This document shows, one piece after another, positions 17,246-27,275 of a DNA stretch of 64,000 bases. Each line of letters opens with the position of its first letter. Position 1 is the stretch's first letter. The translations under genes were made by a program, and so were the position numbers. Origin of the DNA: CADEDV01 sp048498035 (GTDB taxonomy: Bacteria > Bacteroidota > Bacteroidia > Chitinophagales > Chitinophagaceae); contig JBEHYT010000002.1 of assembly GCA_048498035.1 (NCBI GenBank), positions 186,001 to 250,000 on the forward strand, given 5' to 3'. A model generated the notes under the pieces. The model was not told the DNA's origin. It made no database searches and saw only the letters and a list, made by a program, of their open reading frames with translations.

Positions 17246-19069
17246 ATGTATAAAAAAATAATTGCTGTTATACTAACAGTTTCCATAGTGGCCGGGTGCA
17301 AACGTGATCCATCCCTGGTGGCGCCACCCGATCGTGTGTCAACCTCCTCATTTCCCAATAGCCTGGATGAGTTGAATACAGTGCTCAATCCTGCCTATGG
17401 CAACTGGAAAAGCATCGGGCTCTACGGTTTTGAGCTCATGCCAAAAGCACTTGAAAATTGTGTGCATGCAGGTGATGCCAACTATAATGGCGATGCCGCC
17501 TGGAATGAAATGGCTGCAAATAACCTGAGTGTTACCAATGGTAAATCGCAGAACGCATGGACTACCCTTTATGCCGGCGTTACCGTTTGCAATGTAACGC
17601 TGGAAGCTGCTGACTTTTTTGAACAAAACCGGGCTACCGCTGCGCAAAAGCCAGACATTGATGCGGTGCGCGGCCAGGCTAAATTTTTACGCGCCTTCTA
17701 TTATTTCCATCTTGAATGTCTTTTTGGTGAAGCCTATATTAAAGCCGGTGGTGTGAATGAAGGGAAGATGGGCGTTCCACTGTACAAAGAAGTTCCCAAA
17801 AATGTTGCCGCCACGCAACAGCCGCGTGCCACTACCAAAGAGGTTTGGGATTTCATTAAACAAGACCTGGTAGATGCCGCAACACTTCTCCACGGAAAGG
17901 TATGGCCTTCGGCCGAAGTGGGCCGCGCCACGGAGTGGTCGGCTAAAGCGTTGCTTGGAAAAGCGTATGTGTTTACAGAAGATTGGGCCAATGCAAAAAC
18001 CACGCTGCTGGATGTAATTACCAATAGCGGTAAAACATTAATGCCGTTTTCAAAATATCGCGATGCATTCACCGGCAACCAGGCCAATGAGTTCAATGAA
18101 GAATCATTGTTTGAAATGAACGTGGATCCCGATAACCGCGGCAACTACGGTCCCTGGGGCGGTATTCCCAATGCATCCACACTTAATGGCGTAATCTGGT
18201 CGCCCTACATCCTGAGCCAGGCCGGTACTGAAACCGGCTCCCGGCCGCTGGGCTATGGCGGTAACCTGGGTGTGCATGATAAAAATGTAACCCGTTTCGG
18301 TTATCCGCTCGGCTACTATTCATTAGTGCCAAACCCCGCATACAACAACAGTCTGCCGGCAAGTCCGTCCAACCCGGCGCAAATCATGGATCCTGTATAT
18401 TATGCGCAGGCCAAAGCCGTACGCACCAACAAAACTGCCGATCCACGCCTGTATGTTAATCTCGTTCAGCCCTGGCTTGATACCCTTAATATTGATTGGA
18501 ATGGCGGCCCGCGTGAAAATGTACCCGTGTCAAAACCAGATTACCTGGCCGGGCAACCCAATACGTATGGATGGGGCTTTAGAAAATATGCCGCCATTGA
18601 TTACCACCTCAACATGGTGAACTATGACAAATGGAACTGGTATTTTCTTCGCATGGCAGATATCTATTTGTTATATGCAGAAGCCTGTATTGGTGGCGGT
18701 GATCCAACAACCGGTCTCGAATATTTAAATAAAGTGCATCGCCGGGCGTATGATCTTCCGATCAATACTCCTTCTGCTAAAGATTATGCTTCATTAACTG
18801 CTGCTACAGTGGCCATCAGCGACCCGGTACTGGGCCATAACCCGCTGCGGTATGAGCGTTGGGCAGAATTATTTCACGAAGGACATTGGTGGTTTGATGT
18901 ATGCCGCTGGCGAATTGGCCCCGGAGAAGCCGCATTCTATGTTCGGGCTATGAATGTTAGCACGCCATTGACATTTGACGAGGATAAAAATTATGCATGG
19001 CCTATTCCGCTGGCAGAATTTAATGCGAATGCTGCTATTGCCGGCCAGCAAAACCCGGGTTATCATTAA
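17246..19069 (+). CDS. SusD/RagB-type surface glycan-binding lipoprotein (PUL 1)
   Basis: This 607-residue protein has a lipoprotein signal with lipobox VAGC (Cys 18). The rest is the SusD fold: TPR-like helices, family landmarks RGQAKFLRAFYYFHL (about 144-158) and FLRMADIYLLYAEACI (about 470-485), and a C-terminal WPIPLAEFNAN. It caps the SusC barrel and binds glycan at the cell surface. It is somewhat longer than many SusD proteins. The two genes are separated by 21 bp and are certainly one operon. Confidence 0.96.
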   Translation: MYKKIIAVILTVSIVAGCKRDPSLVAPPDRVSTSSFPNSLDELNTVLNPAYGNWKSIGLYGFELMPKALENCVHAGDANYNGDAAWNEMAANNLSVTNGKSQNAWTTLYAGVTVCNVTLEAADFFEQNRATAAQKPDIDAVRGQAKFLRAFYYFHLECLFGEAYIKAGGVNEGKMGVPLYKEVPKNVAATQQPRATTKEVWDFIKQDLVDAATLLHGKVWPSAEVGRATEWSAKALLGKAYVFTEDWANAKTTLLDVITNSGKTLMPFSKYRDAFTGNQANEFNEESLFEMNVDPDNRGNYGPWGGIPNASTLNGVIWSPYILSQAGTETGSRPLGYGGNLGVHDKNVTRFGYPLGYYSLVPNPAYNNSLPASPSNPAQIMDPVYYAQAKAVRTNKTADPRLYVNLVQPWLDTLNIDWNGGPRENVPVSKPDYLAGQPNTYGWGFRKYAAIDYHLNMVNYDKWNWYFLRMADIYLLYAEACIGGGDPTTGLEYLNKVHRRAYDLPINTPSAKDYASLTAATVAISDPVLGHNPLRYERWAELFHEGHWWFDVCRWRIGPGEAAFYVRAMNVSTPLTFDEDKNYAWPIPLAEFNANAAIAGQQNPGYH

Positions 19070-19148
19070 AACAGTTCCCCTGGCAGCGGGCCCCGGAATG
19101 CAGAGCCCGGATCACCCGCTGCCGTTTTTTAGCGCAAACAAAATAAGC

Positions 19149-20810
19149 ATGCAGTTTTTATTTCAATGTATCGGCCGCTGGCCGGTGATGATGGCATTTG
19201 CTTTTATGATGGTGACAACAACACTTCATCACCCGGATTCATCGCTGGCAACCACCATCGTTAACGACAAAGAATTAAGCCTGCCACTACTGGATAAAAA
19301 ACTGGTGATGGCCCATTGCATGCCCAATATCCTGCGCTTTAAAGGACATAAACTGGAAGATAGCTGCGATCCTGAATTTTATGCACCCTCCGGCAACAGC
19401 ACCGCGCCCATCGGCGGACTAACGCAGGTAAATGTGCTTACTGATTCCATTCTTGCCAATGCCTCCCTTGATGAAGCTGTAGCACTGGATCTTAAAGCTG
19501 CCATCAGCAGCGGGATCGACGGGTTCCAGTTTTATTACACGCTCGGAAATGAAGGTTGGGATGTGATCATCAACAGCTACCTGCGCATGGCAGACAGCCT
19601 GCACCTCGATTTTAAATTTACCTTTTGCATTTCACATCCTTCGGGTGGCGATGAGAACAGCCGGCTTGCGGAGTTTGCAAGACGCATCAACCGGCTGCTG
19701 GATGCTGCCGGCAGAACGAACCCACATTGGCTGCGCACACCAGACGGAAGATTGATCATCTACACATGGTACGGAGACACGCTGGCCGACATTCCCACAA
19801 CCGGGCCAACAGCACCTACCGCTTTTTATGCTGCTAATGCCTACCGGAAACTGGGGCAGGAACTGCATGAAAAGCTGGCCTGCATCATATCGATCAACGA
19901 ACAGATCACCAGGGATAAACTAAATAGTTACCTCGACTATTTCCCAGCCGTATGGCTCTGGACGCTGCCGTACACAGATCATTATATTGGCAATATGGTA
20001 GCAGATCAATGTAAAAAAAGAAAACGCACATTTACGGGATCTGCATTCCCTGATTTTTATACCTCCAAACTTATCCGTAAAGGAACATGGGATATGTATC
20101 ACTATGCAGGCGAAGCCGTAGCGGGAGGATTGAAGAACAGTGAGCGAAAGTATATCGTTACCGGTCTTTCTTACAACTTTAGAAAGCAGCTTGAATTTTG
20201 CGTTGAACGGGATGTGCCAATGATCAACATCATTACCTGGAACGATTATCCCGAAGGGCATCACCTGGCGCCTGAAGGCAATCATAATGACGGATTCTCG
20301 CTACTACTTCGCTATTACAAACAATGCTGGAAAAAAGAATCCCTGCCTGCTGAGGATATTATTATTGCGTTTTATAAAAAATACAGGCAGAATATTCATC
20401 CATCGCCCTTTGATTTTCCCGTAGTGGAAATTGAAAAACCGGGAGTGGACAGAGTGGTGGAGGATTCAATTGAAATAGTCTCAATCCTGTCAAAACCGGC
20501 TACACTCAGTGTGAATAACAAAGCGGTTCCTGTGGCCGCCGGCCTGGTGGCGACTCATTTTGCCGGCACCGCCGGGCCTGTAACAGCAACGCTTCAGCGC
20601 AGTGATTCACTCATTAAGCAATTAATTTGCCCGGAATGGATCACAGATCAGCCTTACCGCACCGACCGGCTGACCTATTCATTCAGCACCCAAACGCAAT
20701 CCACCTGGAAAACTTTACTGGGAGTAACGGGTGATCAACGGGTGGAATACAATCCTTCCTACCCGGGGAATCATATTTCTTTTTATCAACCCCAGGAAAA
20801 TAAAAAATAA
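19149..20810 (+). CDS. GH71-like endo-alpha-1,3-glucanase (PUL 1)
   Basis: This protein of about 553 residues has a hydrophobic secretion signal. The catalytic region shows features I associate with glycoside hydrolase family 71: VMAHCMPNI near the start, repeated barrel strands (GIDGFQFYYT, FKFTFCISHPS), YTDHYIGNM, and near the end MINIITWNDYPEGHHLAPEG. A frame is open upstream to 18975 inside susD; I chose the ATG at 19149 because it gives a signal-like N-terminus. The family cleaves alpha-1,3-glucan, the storage and wall polymer of fungi and also bacterial mutan. It sits between SusD and a GH97 alpha-glucosidase, which fits depolymerisation followed by trimming to glucose. The family call is from remembered motifs and should be confirmed by profile search. 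Confidence 0.82.
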   Translation: MQFLFQCIGRWPVMMAFAFMMVTTTLHHPDSSLATTIVNDKELSLPLLDKKLVMAHCMPNILRFKGHKLEDSCDPEFYAPSGNSTAPIGGLTQVNVLTDSILANASLDEAVALDLKAAISSGIDGFQFYYTLGNEGWDVIINSYLRMADSLHLDFKFTFCISHPSGGDENSRLAEFARRINRLLDAAGRTNPHWLRTPDGRLIIYTWYGDTLADIPTTGPTAPTAFYAANAYRKLGQELHEKLACIISINEQITRDKLNSYLDYFPAVWLWTLPYTDHYIGNMVADQCKKRKRTFTGSAFPDFYTSKLIRKGTWDMYHYAGEAVAGGLKNSERKYIVTGLSYNFRKQLEFCVERDVPMINIITWNDYPEGHHLAPEGNHNDGFSLLLRYYKQCWKKESLPAEDIIIAFYKKYRQNIHPSPFDFPVVEIEKPGVDRVVEDSIEIVSILSKPATLSVNNKAVPVAAGLVATHFAGTAGPVTATLQRSDSLIKQLICPEWITDQPYRTDRLTYSFSTQTQSTWKTLLGVTGDQRVEYNPSYPGNHISFYQPQENKK

Positions 20811-20815
20811 CGCTA

Positions 20816-22918
20816 ATGCATACACGTAAATATAAAGTACTCGTTTTTTGCATCTTGTTGTCTGTTGCTGGTTTTTCACAGTCGCTGCCGGTTACGGTTT
20901 CAAATGGCAGGATACGCCTTACGGTTGATATTGCACCCGGCGGCATCCCGCAATACAACGTGTATTTGTCGGATAAGCCTGTTGTTTATCCATCCTCCAT
21001 GGGTTTTCAACTGGAGGGTATCCCGGATTTTGATCGCGGTTTCAGTCTTATTGGCATAGATCAAAAAAAAGTGGATGAGACATGGAAACCTGTTTGGGGT
21101 GAGGTCAATTCCATCCGCAATAACTACCGGGAGCTAACCGTCCACCTGCAACATAACAGTGGACGTATGCTGGATATTAAATTCCGCGTGTATGAAGAAG
21201 GCGTGGGGTTCCGCTATGAGTTTCCACGACAACCACTCCTTAAGTACTTTGTAGTACAGGATGAGCAAACTTTTTTTAACCTGGCAGGTGATCACTCCGC
21301 GTTTTGGATACCGGGAGATTTTGACAGCAACGAATATTCCTATACACACTGCAAACTGAGTGAAATTGATAACAAACCTGTAGTAGACGCTGCTACCGAT
21401 ATCTGTGTAAGAACGGTAACGGACCGGTATTCTGTACAAACGCCGTTGATGATGAAGTCGGCAGATGGCCTCTATATTAATATCCACGAAGCAGCGCTGC
21501 TTAACTATCCTGCCATGCAATTGCACGTGGATAGGGAAACACATAGCCTGCAATCAAGATTGGTTCCCGATGCTGTTGGCAATAAAGCCTACCTGCATGC
21601 GCCCTGCACTACACCCTGGCGAACGATTATCGTAAGCAATGATGCAACAGATCTGCTACGCTCAAAAATGATCCTGAACCTGAATGAACCGGCCGAACCT
21701 GGTAATACAGCCTGGATTAAACCCACCAAATTTGTGGGTGTGTGGTGGGAAATGCAAACCGGGAAAAGCACCTGGAATTATTCCGATTTCCCGGACAGCC
21801 TGGATGCAAAAGGAAAATTAATTCCCAACGGGCGGCATGGCGCTAATACAGCCAATGTAAAAAAATACATTGACTTCGCTGCGCGAAATGGCATTGGAGC
21901 CGTGCTGGTAGAAGGATGGAATACGGGATGGGAAGACTGGTTTGGTAACTGGAAAGAGAATGTATTTGATTTTGTTACGCCCTACCCGGATTTTGATGTA
22001 AAAGCAATTACAGACTATGCACGGAAAAAAGGCGTAAAGATGATCATGCACAATGAAACCTCTGCTTCCGCCACCAACTATGATCGCAGGCTTGATACCG
22101 CCTTCCGCTTTATGAAAAAATTTGGCTATCCTGCCGTCAAAACCGGTTACGTTGGTCGTATTATTCCCCGCGGTGAGCATCATGACGGGCAATGGATGGT
22201 ACTGCATTATGAACGCGTATTAAAAAAAGGACTCCAGTACCAGGTAATGGTAGATGCGCATGAACCCCCCAGGCCAACAGGACTTCAGCGCACCTATCCC
22301 AATTTCATGGCGTCAGAAGCGGCCCGTGGCAATGAATACCATGCATTCAGTAACGGGAATGCGCCCGATCATGAAACGATCCTTCCCTTTACACGATTAA
22401 TGGGTGGTCCCATGGACTATACTCCCGGTATCTTCAAACTAAAAGGATATGCCGCGGGTGCTCCGGAACGTTCTGTACACAGTACACTGGCCAAACAACT
22501 GGCGCTGTATGTTACGTTGTACAGTCCATTACAAATGGCTGCCGACCTGCCGGAAAATTATGAAGCAAAAAAAGATGCATTCCAGTTTATCCGGGATGTG
22601 GCAACAGATTGGGATGATACCCGTATCCTGGAAGCAGAGCCGGGCGATTATATTACTATCGCACGTAAAGCAAAAGGAAAAGATGCGTGGTTTGCCGGTG
22701 CTATTACTGATGAGCATGGCAGAACGGCCACCTTTAAACTTGATTTTCTTCCTCCCGGCGTTCGTTATACTGCTACGGTCTACAAAGATGCAAAAGATGC
22801 CGACTGGCAGAAGAACCCCGAAGCATACAGTATTGAAAAGCGAACGGTTTCAAGTGATACGATATTGGAAATTCCGCTGGCACCGGGTGGAGGTTGCGCC
22901 ATTTCGATCATGCGCTAA
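20816..22918 (+). CDS. GH97 alpha-glucosidase, SusB-like (PUL 1)
   Basis: This 700-residue protein has a signal peptide and the GH97 layout: N-terminal beta-sandwich, catalytic barrel, C-terminal beta domain. The landmarks match SusB: GVWWEMQTGKSTW, NGRHGANTANVKKYIDFAA, HNETS (Glu about 414) and DAHEPPRPTG (Glu about 483). Both glutamates correspond to the general-base pair of inverting SusB-type enzymes, so an inverting alpha-glucosidase is predicted, not a retaining alpha-galactosidase. It starts 5 bp after the GH71 gene and is the last enzyme of PUL 1, followed by a terminator at 22977. It would release glucose from oligosaccharides in the periplasm. Confidence 0.94.
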   Translation: MHTRKYKVLVFCILLSVAGFSQSLPVTVSNGRIRLTVDIAPGGIPQYNVYLSDKPVVYPSSMGFQLEGIPDFDRGFSLIGIDQKKVDETWKPVWGEVNSIRNNYRELTVHLQHNSGRMLDIKFRVYEEGVGFRYEFPRQPLLKYFVVQDEQTFFNLAGDHSAFWIPGDFDSNEYSYTHCKLSEIDNKPVVDAATDICVRTVTDRYSVQTPLMMKSADGLYINIHEAALLNYPAMQLHVDRETHSLQSRLVPDAVGNKAYLHAPCTTPWRTIIVSNDATDLLRSKMILNLNEPAEPGNTAWIKPTKFVGVWWEMQTGKSTWNYSDFPDSLDAKGKLIPNGRHGANTANVKKYIDFAARNGIGAVLVEGWNTGWEDWFGNWKENVFDFVTPYPDFDVKAITDYARKKGVKMIMHNETSASATNYDRRLDTAFRFMKKFGYPAVKTGYVGRIIPRGEHHDGQWMVLHYERVLKKGLQYQVMVDAHEPPRPTGLQRTYPNFMASEAARGNEYHAFSNGNAPDHETILPFTRLMGGPMDYTPGIFKLKGYAAGAPERSVHSTLAKQLALYVTLYSPLQMAADLPENYEAKKDAFQFIRDVATDWDDTRILEAEPGDYITIARKAKGKDAWFAGAITDEHGRTATFKLDFLPPGVRYTATVYKDAKDADWQKNPEAYSIEKRTVSSDTILEIPLAPGGGCAISIMR

Positions 22919-22976
22919 ACGCAGTTTAAGGTTGAAGTAATAAGCAGTTCAATTGTCAAATCGGCATGAATGCCAG

Positions 22977-23002
22977 GCAGGACCAAACGGTCCTGCTTTT
23001 TT
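22977..23002 (+). terminator. Rho-independent terminator closing PUL 1
   Basis: The stem GCAGGACC pairs with GGTCCTGC across an AAAC loop, followed by six T. It closes the SusC/SusD/GH71/GH97 operon. It also decides the start of the next gene: an in-frame ATG at 22970 would place this hairpin inside the coding region, so the ATG at 23045 is preferred. Confidence 0.9.
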
Positions 23003-23044
23003 ACGTGCATTATTATCCTTAGTTCCTCCTATATTCGTGCTGCC

Positions 23045-25969
23045 ATGTTGCGCTGTAAAGCACATCATATCATCCTGCCGCTTCTGCTGTGTTGCCTGCT
23101 GTTTATTCCAACTGAAAAAAGCGCTGCGCAAAACACCATCGGCATTCCTACCATTATCAATTATCCCAAGGAAAGTTATAACGCCGGCAACCAGAACTGG
23201 TGCATGACCCAGGACCGGAACGGAATTCTTTATATCGCCAACAGCGCCGGCCTGCTCAGTTTTGACGGTACATCCTGGCGCCTGTATCCATTGCCCAACC
23301 GGACCATTGCCCGGTCTGTGCTGGCCGATAGCAGCGGAAGGATCTATATCGGTGGACAGGGAGAGATTGGTTACTTTGAGGCAGACAGGCAGGGAGAACT
23401 ACGCTATCATTCCCTTAATATTCTTTTGCCTAAAAATCGAAATGACTTTGCTGATGTTTGGAGCGCTGCCCGCTTCGGAGGTCATATCTTTTTCCGCACC
23501 ACCAAAATGATCCTGGAATATGATGGGAGCCGCCTGAAGATCTATGAGAGCAGCAACTGGGCATTTATGAATACCTGCGGTGATGAACTGCTGGCAAATG
23601 ATGCAGAGCGGGGGCTAATGACATTTCGCAATGGTCAATGGATGCCCCGCGTACAATTCGGGAAGTTGCCTGCAAATGCCGTGATGCGCGCCGCAATACC
23701 ACTCAGCAATGACCGGATCCTTGTGGGCACGTTGATGGAAGGCCTGTTCCTGCTGCAACATGATTCATTAACGGGCTTTGAAACCCCTGATGTAAAACTG
23801 GCCGCCGGGAAAAACATCTTCGGTGCAACCTTATTGTCGGATAACCACGTAGCGCTGATCACCACTCTCGGTGGATGCATCGTAATTGACAACAACGGGC
23901 ATTTTGTACAACAGTTTACCAAGAAAGAAGGCATTCTGAACAACAATGTGCTGAGCGTGCTGGTAGACCGCGATCATAATCTCTGGCTTGGACTGGACAA
24001 TGGTATTAACCTCATTACCTATAGCAATGCCATCAAGAATATTTACGCTGATGGCGATGACCGGAACTCGGGGTATTCGTCTGTCATCCATCACGGCAGT
24101 TTATATCTCGGGCTTTCCACCGGCGTATATACTACCCAACTGGATCTTAATACAAAAGATCTGAGCTACTCCATGGGAAAATTTTCGTTGATCGAAAATT
24201 CCAAAGGCCAGGTATGGAACCTGGCCAGTGTTGACGACCAATTATTACTTGGTCACAACAAAGGTGCTTTTATCATCCAGGACAACCGTGCTATTCCGCT
24301 GGATACAAAAACCGGTTGCTGGAATTTCAAACCGCTGTATGATAGCCAGCCTTCGGCCACCGTTATTGCCGGAACCTACAGCGGTATCAATTTTTACAGG
24401 TATAGCAACGGCAAACTTACGGACCCACACCTGTCTGTACAATTTGAAGCAGCCCGTTTTATGGTGCCTGACCTTCACGGTGGAATTTGGGTAGCGCATC
24501 CCTACAAGGGTCTTTTTTATGTAAAGCTGGATGCTAACGGGAAACCGGTGTATCAACGATACCCCGATCCGCATCATGTTCTTTCATCTAACCACAACAA
24601 GGTATTCCGTGTAGGGGACAAAGTAGTATTGACGTCTGACAAAGGAATTTTTGAATGGGATGAAAAACAACAGGATTTTATCCCTGATACAGAATTGCGC
24701 CGTTTTTTCCCGGAGGGAACAATTAGTTATCTCCGGGACGACCGGTATGGAAATACCTGGTTTAGCAGGGATCATAAACTGGGTGTCATTGATCGCTCTT
24801 CCGGGCAGCCACGCATCATCATGATCACGGAACTGGATGGCAGGATACTCGGCGGCGGTTTTGAGAATGTAAACGTCATTGATAGCAACAACGTATTTGT
24901 AGCGGCAGAGCGTGGTTTTTTTCATATCAATTATGCAGCATACAAACAGAAGCAACAAATACTCCGGCCGCTGATCCGAAAAGTGGAAGCGCCGCTGTTG
25001 AAGGAAAGTCTTGTGTACGGTGGATATAAATTGCTGGCGAAAGAACCGCGACTGAGCTACCGCGGCAATTCACTTCATTTTGAATGCTCTTCCTCTATCT
25101 TTGGCCAGGAGCAAAACACACAATATAAATATTACCTGGAGGGTTTTGACCAGGACTGGTCCGACTGGACAAGAAAAACAGAAAAAGACTATACCAACCT
25201 TCCCGCAGGGCATTATGTTTTTCACGTACGCTGCCGCAACAACTTCGACAATGAATCGCCGGTTACAAGTTTCTCGTTTACTATTCTGCCGCCGTGGTAC
25301 CAAACCTGGTGGGCCTATACGATCTATACATTGCTGATTGGTGGAATACTGTATTGGTTTTACAAACGACAACAACGGAAATACAAGCGCCTGCAGCAGC
25401 TGAAACTCCTGGAGCAGCAACGGAAATATGCAGAGGAGCAGCGGGAGCTGCAAATGATCCATGAACTGGAGATACGGGAAAGTGAAAAGCAGATCATTGA
25501 ACTGCGCAATGAAAAATTACAGGCGGAAATCACCCACAAAAATTCAGAATTGGCATCTTCAGCCATGAACCTGGTGCGGAAAAAAGAAATGCTGTCCAAG
25601 CTGAAGGAAGACCTCGTTTCCTATAAAACCCTGTCGGGCAACGATAAGGGCGCGCGTGAATTTCAAAAGATCCTTCGTGCTATTGATGGGGAATTGGATC
25701 ATGAGGAAGAGTGGGAGCAATTCGCGATGCACTTTGACAGCGTGTACGCCAATTACCTGATGAAGCTCAAGGAATATTGCCCCTCTATTACACAATCGGA
25801 ACTCAAGTTGGCCGCATACCTGCGGCTCAACCTATCGAGTAAGGAGATTGCACAACTGATGAATATTTCTATTCGTGGGGTTGAAACCAGCCGCTACCGC
25901 CTTCGTAAAAAACTGGATGTACCCAATGAATCCAACCTCACCGATTTCCTGGCGTCAGTAACTTCCTGA
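23045..25969 (+). CDS. Reg_prop/Y_Y_Y sensor-regulator with LuxR-type HTH
   Basis: This protein of about 974 residues has a signal peptide, a two-component-regulator beta-propeller (about 30-650), a Y_Y_Y domain (about 670-750, with YLEGFDQDWSDW and LPAGHYVFHVRCRN), one TM helix (about 756-778) and a coiled coil (780-850). The C-terminal LuxR-like HTH contains LSSKEIAQLMNISIRGVETS (about 935-955). It resembles the periplasmic half of hybrid two-component systems but has no kinase or receiver, so the DNA-binding domain is attached directly. The start at 23045 is set by the terminator just upstream. It follows PUL 1 and converges on GH18, so it may regulate PUL 1, PUL 2 or the chitinase; position alone does not decide. 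Confidence 0.92.
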   Translation: MLRCKAHHIILPLLLCCLLFIPTEKSAAQNTIGIPTIINYPKESYNAGNQNWCMTQDRNGILYIANSAGLLSFDGTSWRLYPLPNRTIARSVLADSSGRIYIGGQGEIGYFEADRQGELRYHSLNILLPKNRNDFADVWSAARFGGHIFFRTTKMILEYDGSRLKIYESSNWAFMNTCGDELLANDAERGLMTFRNGQWMPRVQFGKLPANAVMRAAIPLSNDRILVGTLMEGLFLLQHDSLTGFETPDVKLAAGKNIFGATLLSDNHVALITTLGGCIVIDNNGHFVQQFTKKEGILNNNVLSVLVDRDHNLWLGLDNGINLITYSNAIKNIYADGDDRNSGYSSVIHHGSLYLGLSTGVYTTQLDLNTKDLSYSMGKFSLIENSKGQVWNLASVDDQLLLGHNKGAFIIQDNRAIPLDTKTGCWNFKPLYDSQPSATVIAGTYSGINFYRYSNGKLTDPHLSVQFEAARFMVPDLHGGIWVAHPYKGLFYVKLDANGKPVYQRYPDPHHVLSSNHNKVFRVGDKVVLTSDKGIFEWDEKQQDFIPDTELRRFFPEGTISYLRDDRYGNTWFSRDHKLGVIDRSSGQPRIIMITELDGRILGGGFENVNVIDSNNVFVAAERGFFHINYAAYKQKQQILRPLIRKVEAPLLKESLVYGGYKLLAKEPRLSYRGNSLHFECSSSIFGQEQNTQYKYYLEGFDQDWSDWTRKTEKDYTNLPAGHYVFHVRCRNNFDNESPVTSFSFTILPPWYQTWWAYTIYTLLIGGILYWFYKRQQRKYKRLQQLKLLEQQRKYAEEQRELQMIHELEIRESEKQIIELRNEKLQAEITHKNSELASSAMNLVRKKEMLSKLKEDLVSYKTLSGNDKGAREFQKILRAIDGELDHEEEWEQFAMHFDSVYANYLMKLKEYCPSITQSELKLAAYLRLNLSSKEIAQLMNISIRGVETSRYRLRKKLDVPNESNLTDFLASVTS

Positions 25970-27079
25970 GTTCGCCGGCGCATGAAGTGTATTATTAATG
26001 CTGCGCAAAAGATTGCCTGCCGGATCTTCAAGATATTCCCAGAAAAATACGCCTGCCAGTTTTTCCTTCTTCGCATACCTGCATTTTTCCATTACAGACC
26101 GTTCGTCGTCGTATGTAATAAACTGCCTGGTGCTACTATTAAACAAATAAGGAGCTTTCGCCTGGTTATCCCAGTAATATAAAAACCCCGGGTTGGAAAG
26201 AATGCTGTCGCAGATAAATCCGTAACCTCCTGCATAAGCCCTGGAAACATACTGCCGGTTCCAGCCATTGTTTAATGCGCTGTCTACAATCCCCGTTTTT
26301 CCATAAAAGGCAATGCCCAGCACCAATTTGGACGCTGGCACACCTGCGGCAATAAAATTACGTACAGCCTTATCGGCTGAATTCCCGGCCGCATCATTTT
26401 GCGAAGCATAAAGGTTAGTGTGGTGACCTGATCTCCCGTTGCCATAATCGTAGGTCATCAAATGAATATAATCCACGTAACGTTGCACCTCTTTCATTGC
26501 TGTTTTTTGGATAAACTCACTGAAGGCGCCAACGGCCGTGGTGAGTTGATAATGTATTCCCGTTTCACGGGAAAGCTGGTTCATTGCTGTACGCAGGTCC
26601 CGCAATAGCAGCGTATAATTGTCGCGGTCGGCCGGGCGGAATACATTACCATCGCCCCGCATGCCCGGGTATTCCCAGTCGATATCAAGTCCGTCCAGGT
26701 GCCATTGCCGGAGAATGGCCATGGCACTGCTGGCAAAACGCTGCCGGCTGGAATCGGTTAGCGCCGCATCGGAAAAATTGTTGCTCCACGACCAACCGCC
26801 TACTGCCGCCAGGATTTTCAGGTTGGGGTTTCGGGCTTTTAACCCCGACAGCCGCTGAAAATTGGCCGTGTCCACGGCCGGGTGTTCGATAACTACCTGC
26901 CCATCCCGGATATTAAGAAAAGCATAGTTGAGGTGGGTGAGGTGCCGGGCGGCTACCACCGACGTGTCGATCAGTCCCCGGTACCCGGCGATATAGCCGG
27001 TTACCACCGGCGATTGCGCACGGATTTCTGTGTTATATAATATATATGGTAGCAAAAGCAGGCAGTTGAACAGGCGCAT
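25955..27079 (-). CDS. GH18 chitinase-like glycosidase
   Basis: This protein of about 374 residues has a signal peptide (MRLFNCLLLLPYILYNTEIR). The GH18 hallmark DGLDIDWEYPG is present, with catalytic Glu about 136 in the DxxDxDxE motif. Other GH18 strands are LTHLNYAFLNI, AAVGGWSWS, YIHLMTYDYGNG and GVFFWEYLEDP. The frame is open upstream to 27205, but the Met at 27079 gives the signal peptide. Its 3' end overlaps the convergent Y_Y_Y regulator by 15 bp. It is divergent from PUL 2 with about 230 bp between, a shared promoter region. The family cleaves beta-1,4-GlcNAc chains, usually chitin; cleavage of other GlcNAc glycans is possible. Confidence 0.94.
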   Translation of the reverse strand: MRLFNCLLLLPYILYNTEIRAQSPVVTGYIAGYRGLIDTSVVAARHLTHLNYAFLNIRDGQVVIEHPAVDTANFQRLSGLKARNPNLKILAAVGGWSWSNNFSDAALTDSSRQRFASSAMAILRQWHLDGLDIDWEYPGMRGDGNVFRPADRDNYTLLLRDLRTAMNQLSRETGIHYQLTTAVGAFSEFIQKTAMKEVQRYVDYIHLMTYDYGNGRSGHHTNLYASQNDAAGNSADKAVRNFIAAGVPASKLVLGIAFYGKTGIVDSALNNGWNRQYVSRAYAGGYGFICDSILSNPGFLYYWDNQAKAPYLFNSSTRQFITYDDERSVMEKCRYAKKEKLAGVFFWEYLEDPAGNLLRSINNTLHAPANSGSY

Positions 27080-27275
27080 AAGCGGGTAGTTTTTGGCCTT
27101 GAAGGCAGGAGGAGAAAAAACGCAGTTTGAAAGTAAAAAGTACCGGATTTTTAGACGGCGTACCAAAAGAAGTGGTTGACGAAATCGTAATTTAATGATT
27201 ATCAATGAATTTATTTTTTTCTGTAGAGGTTTTGACGTAGTGCAAAATTTGGAAGAGGGCGTGTTAAAGTCGCAC

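Noticed and set aside
18975..19148. N-terminal extension of the GH71 gene overlapping susD
   Set aside because: It overlaps coding DNA of susD and gives no signal peptide; the ATG at 19149 does.
22970..23044. Earlier ATG for the Y_Y_Y regulator
   Set aside because: A strong terminator (22977-23002) would fall inside the coding sequence, and the extension does not add a signal peptide.
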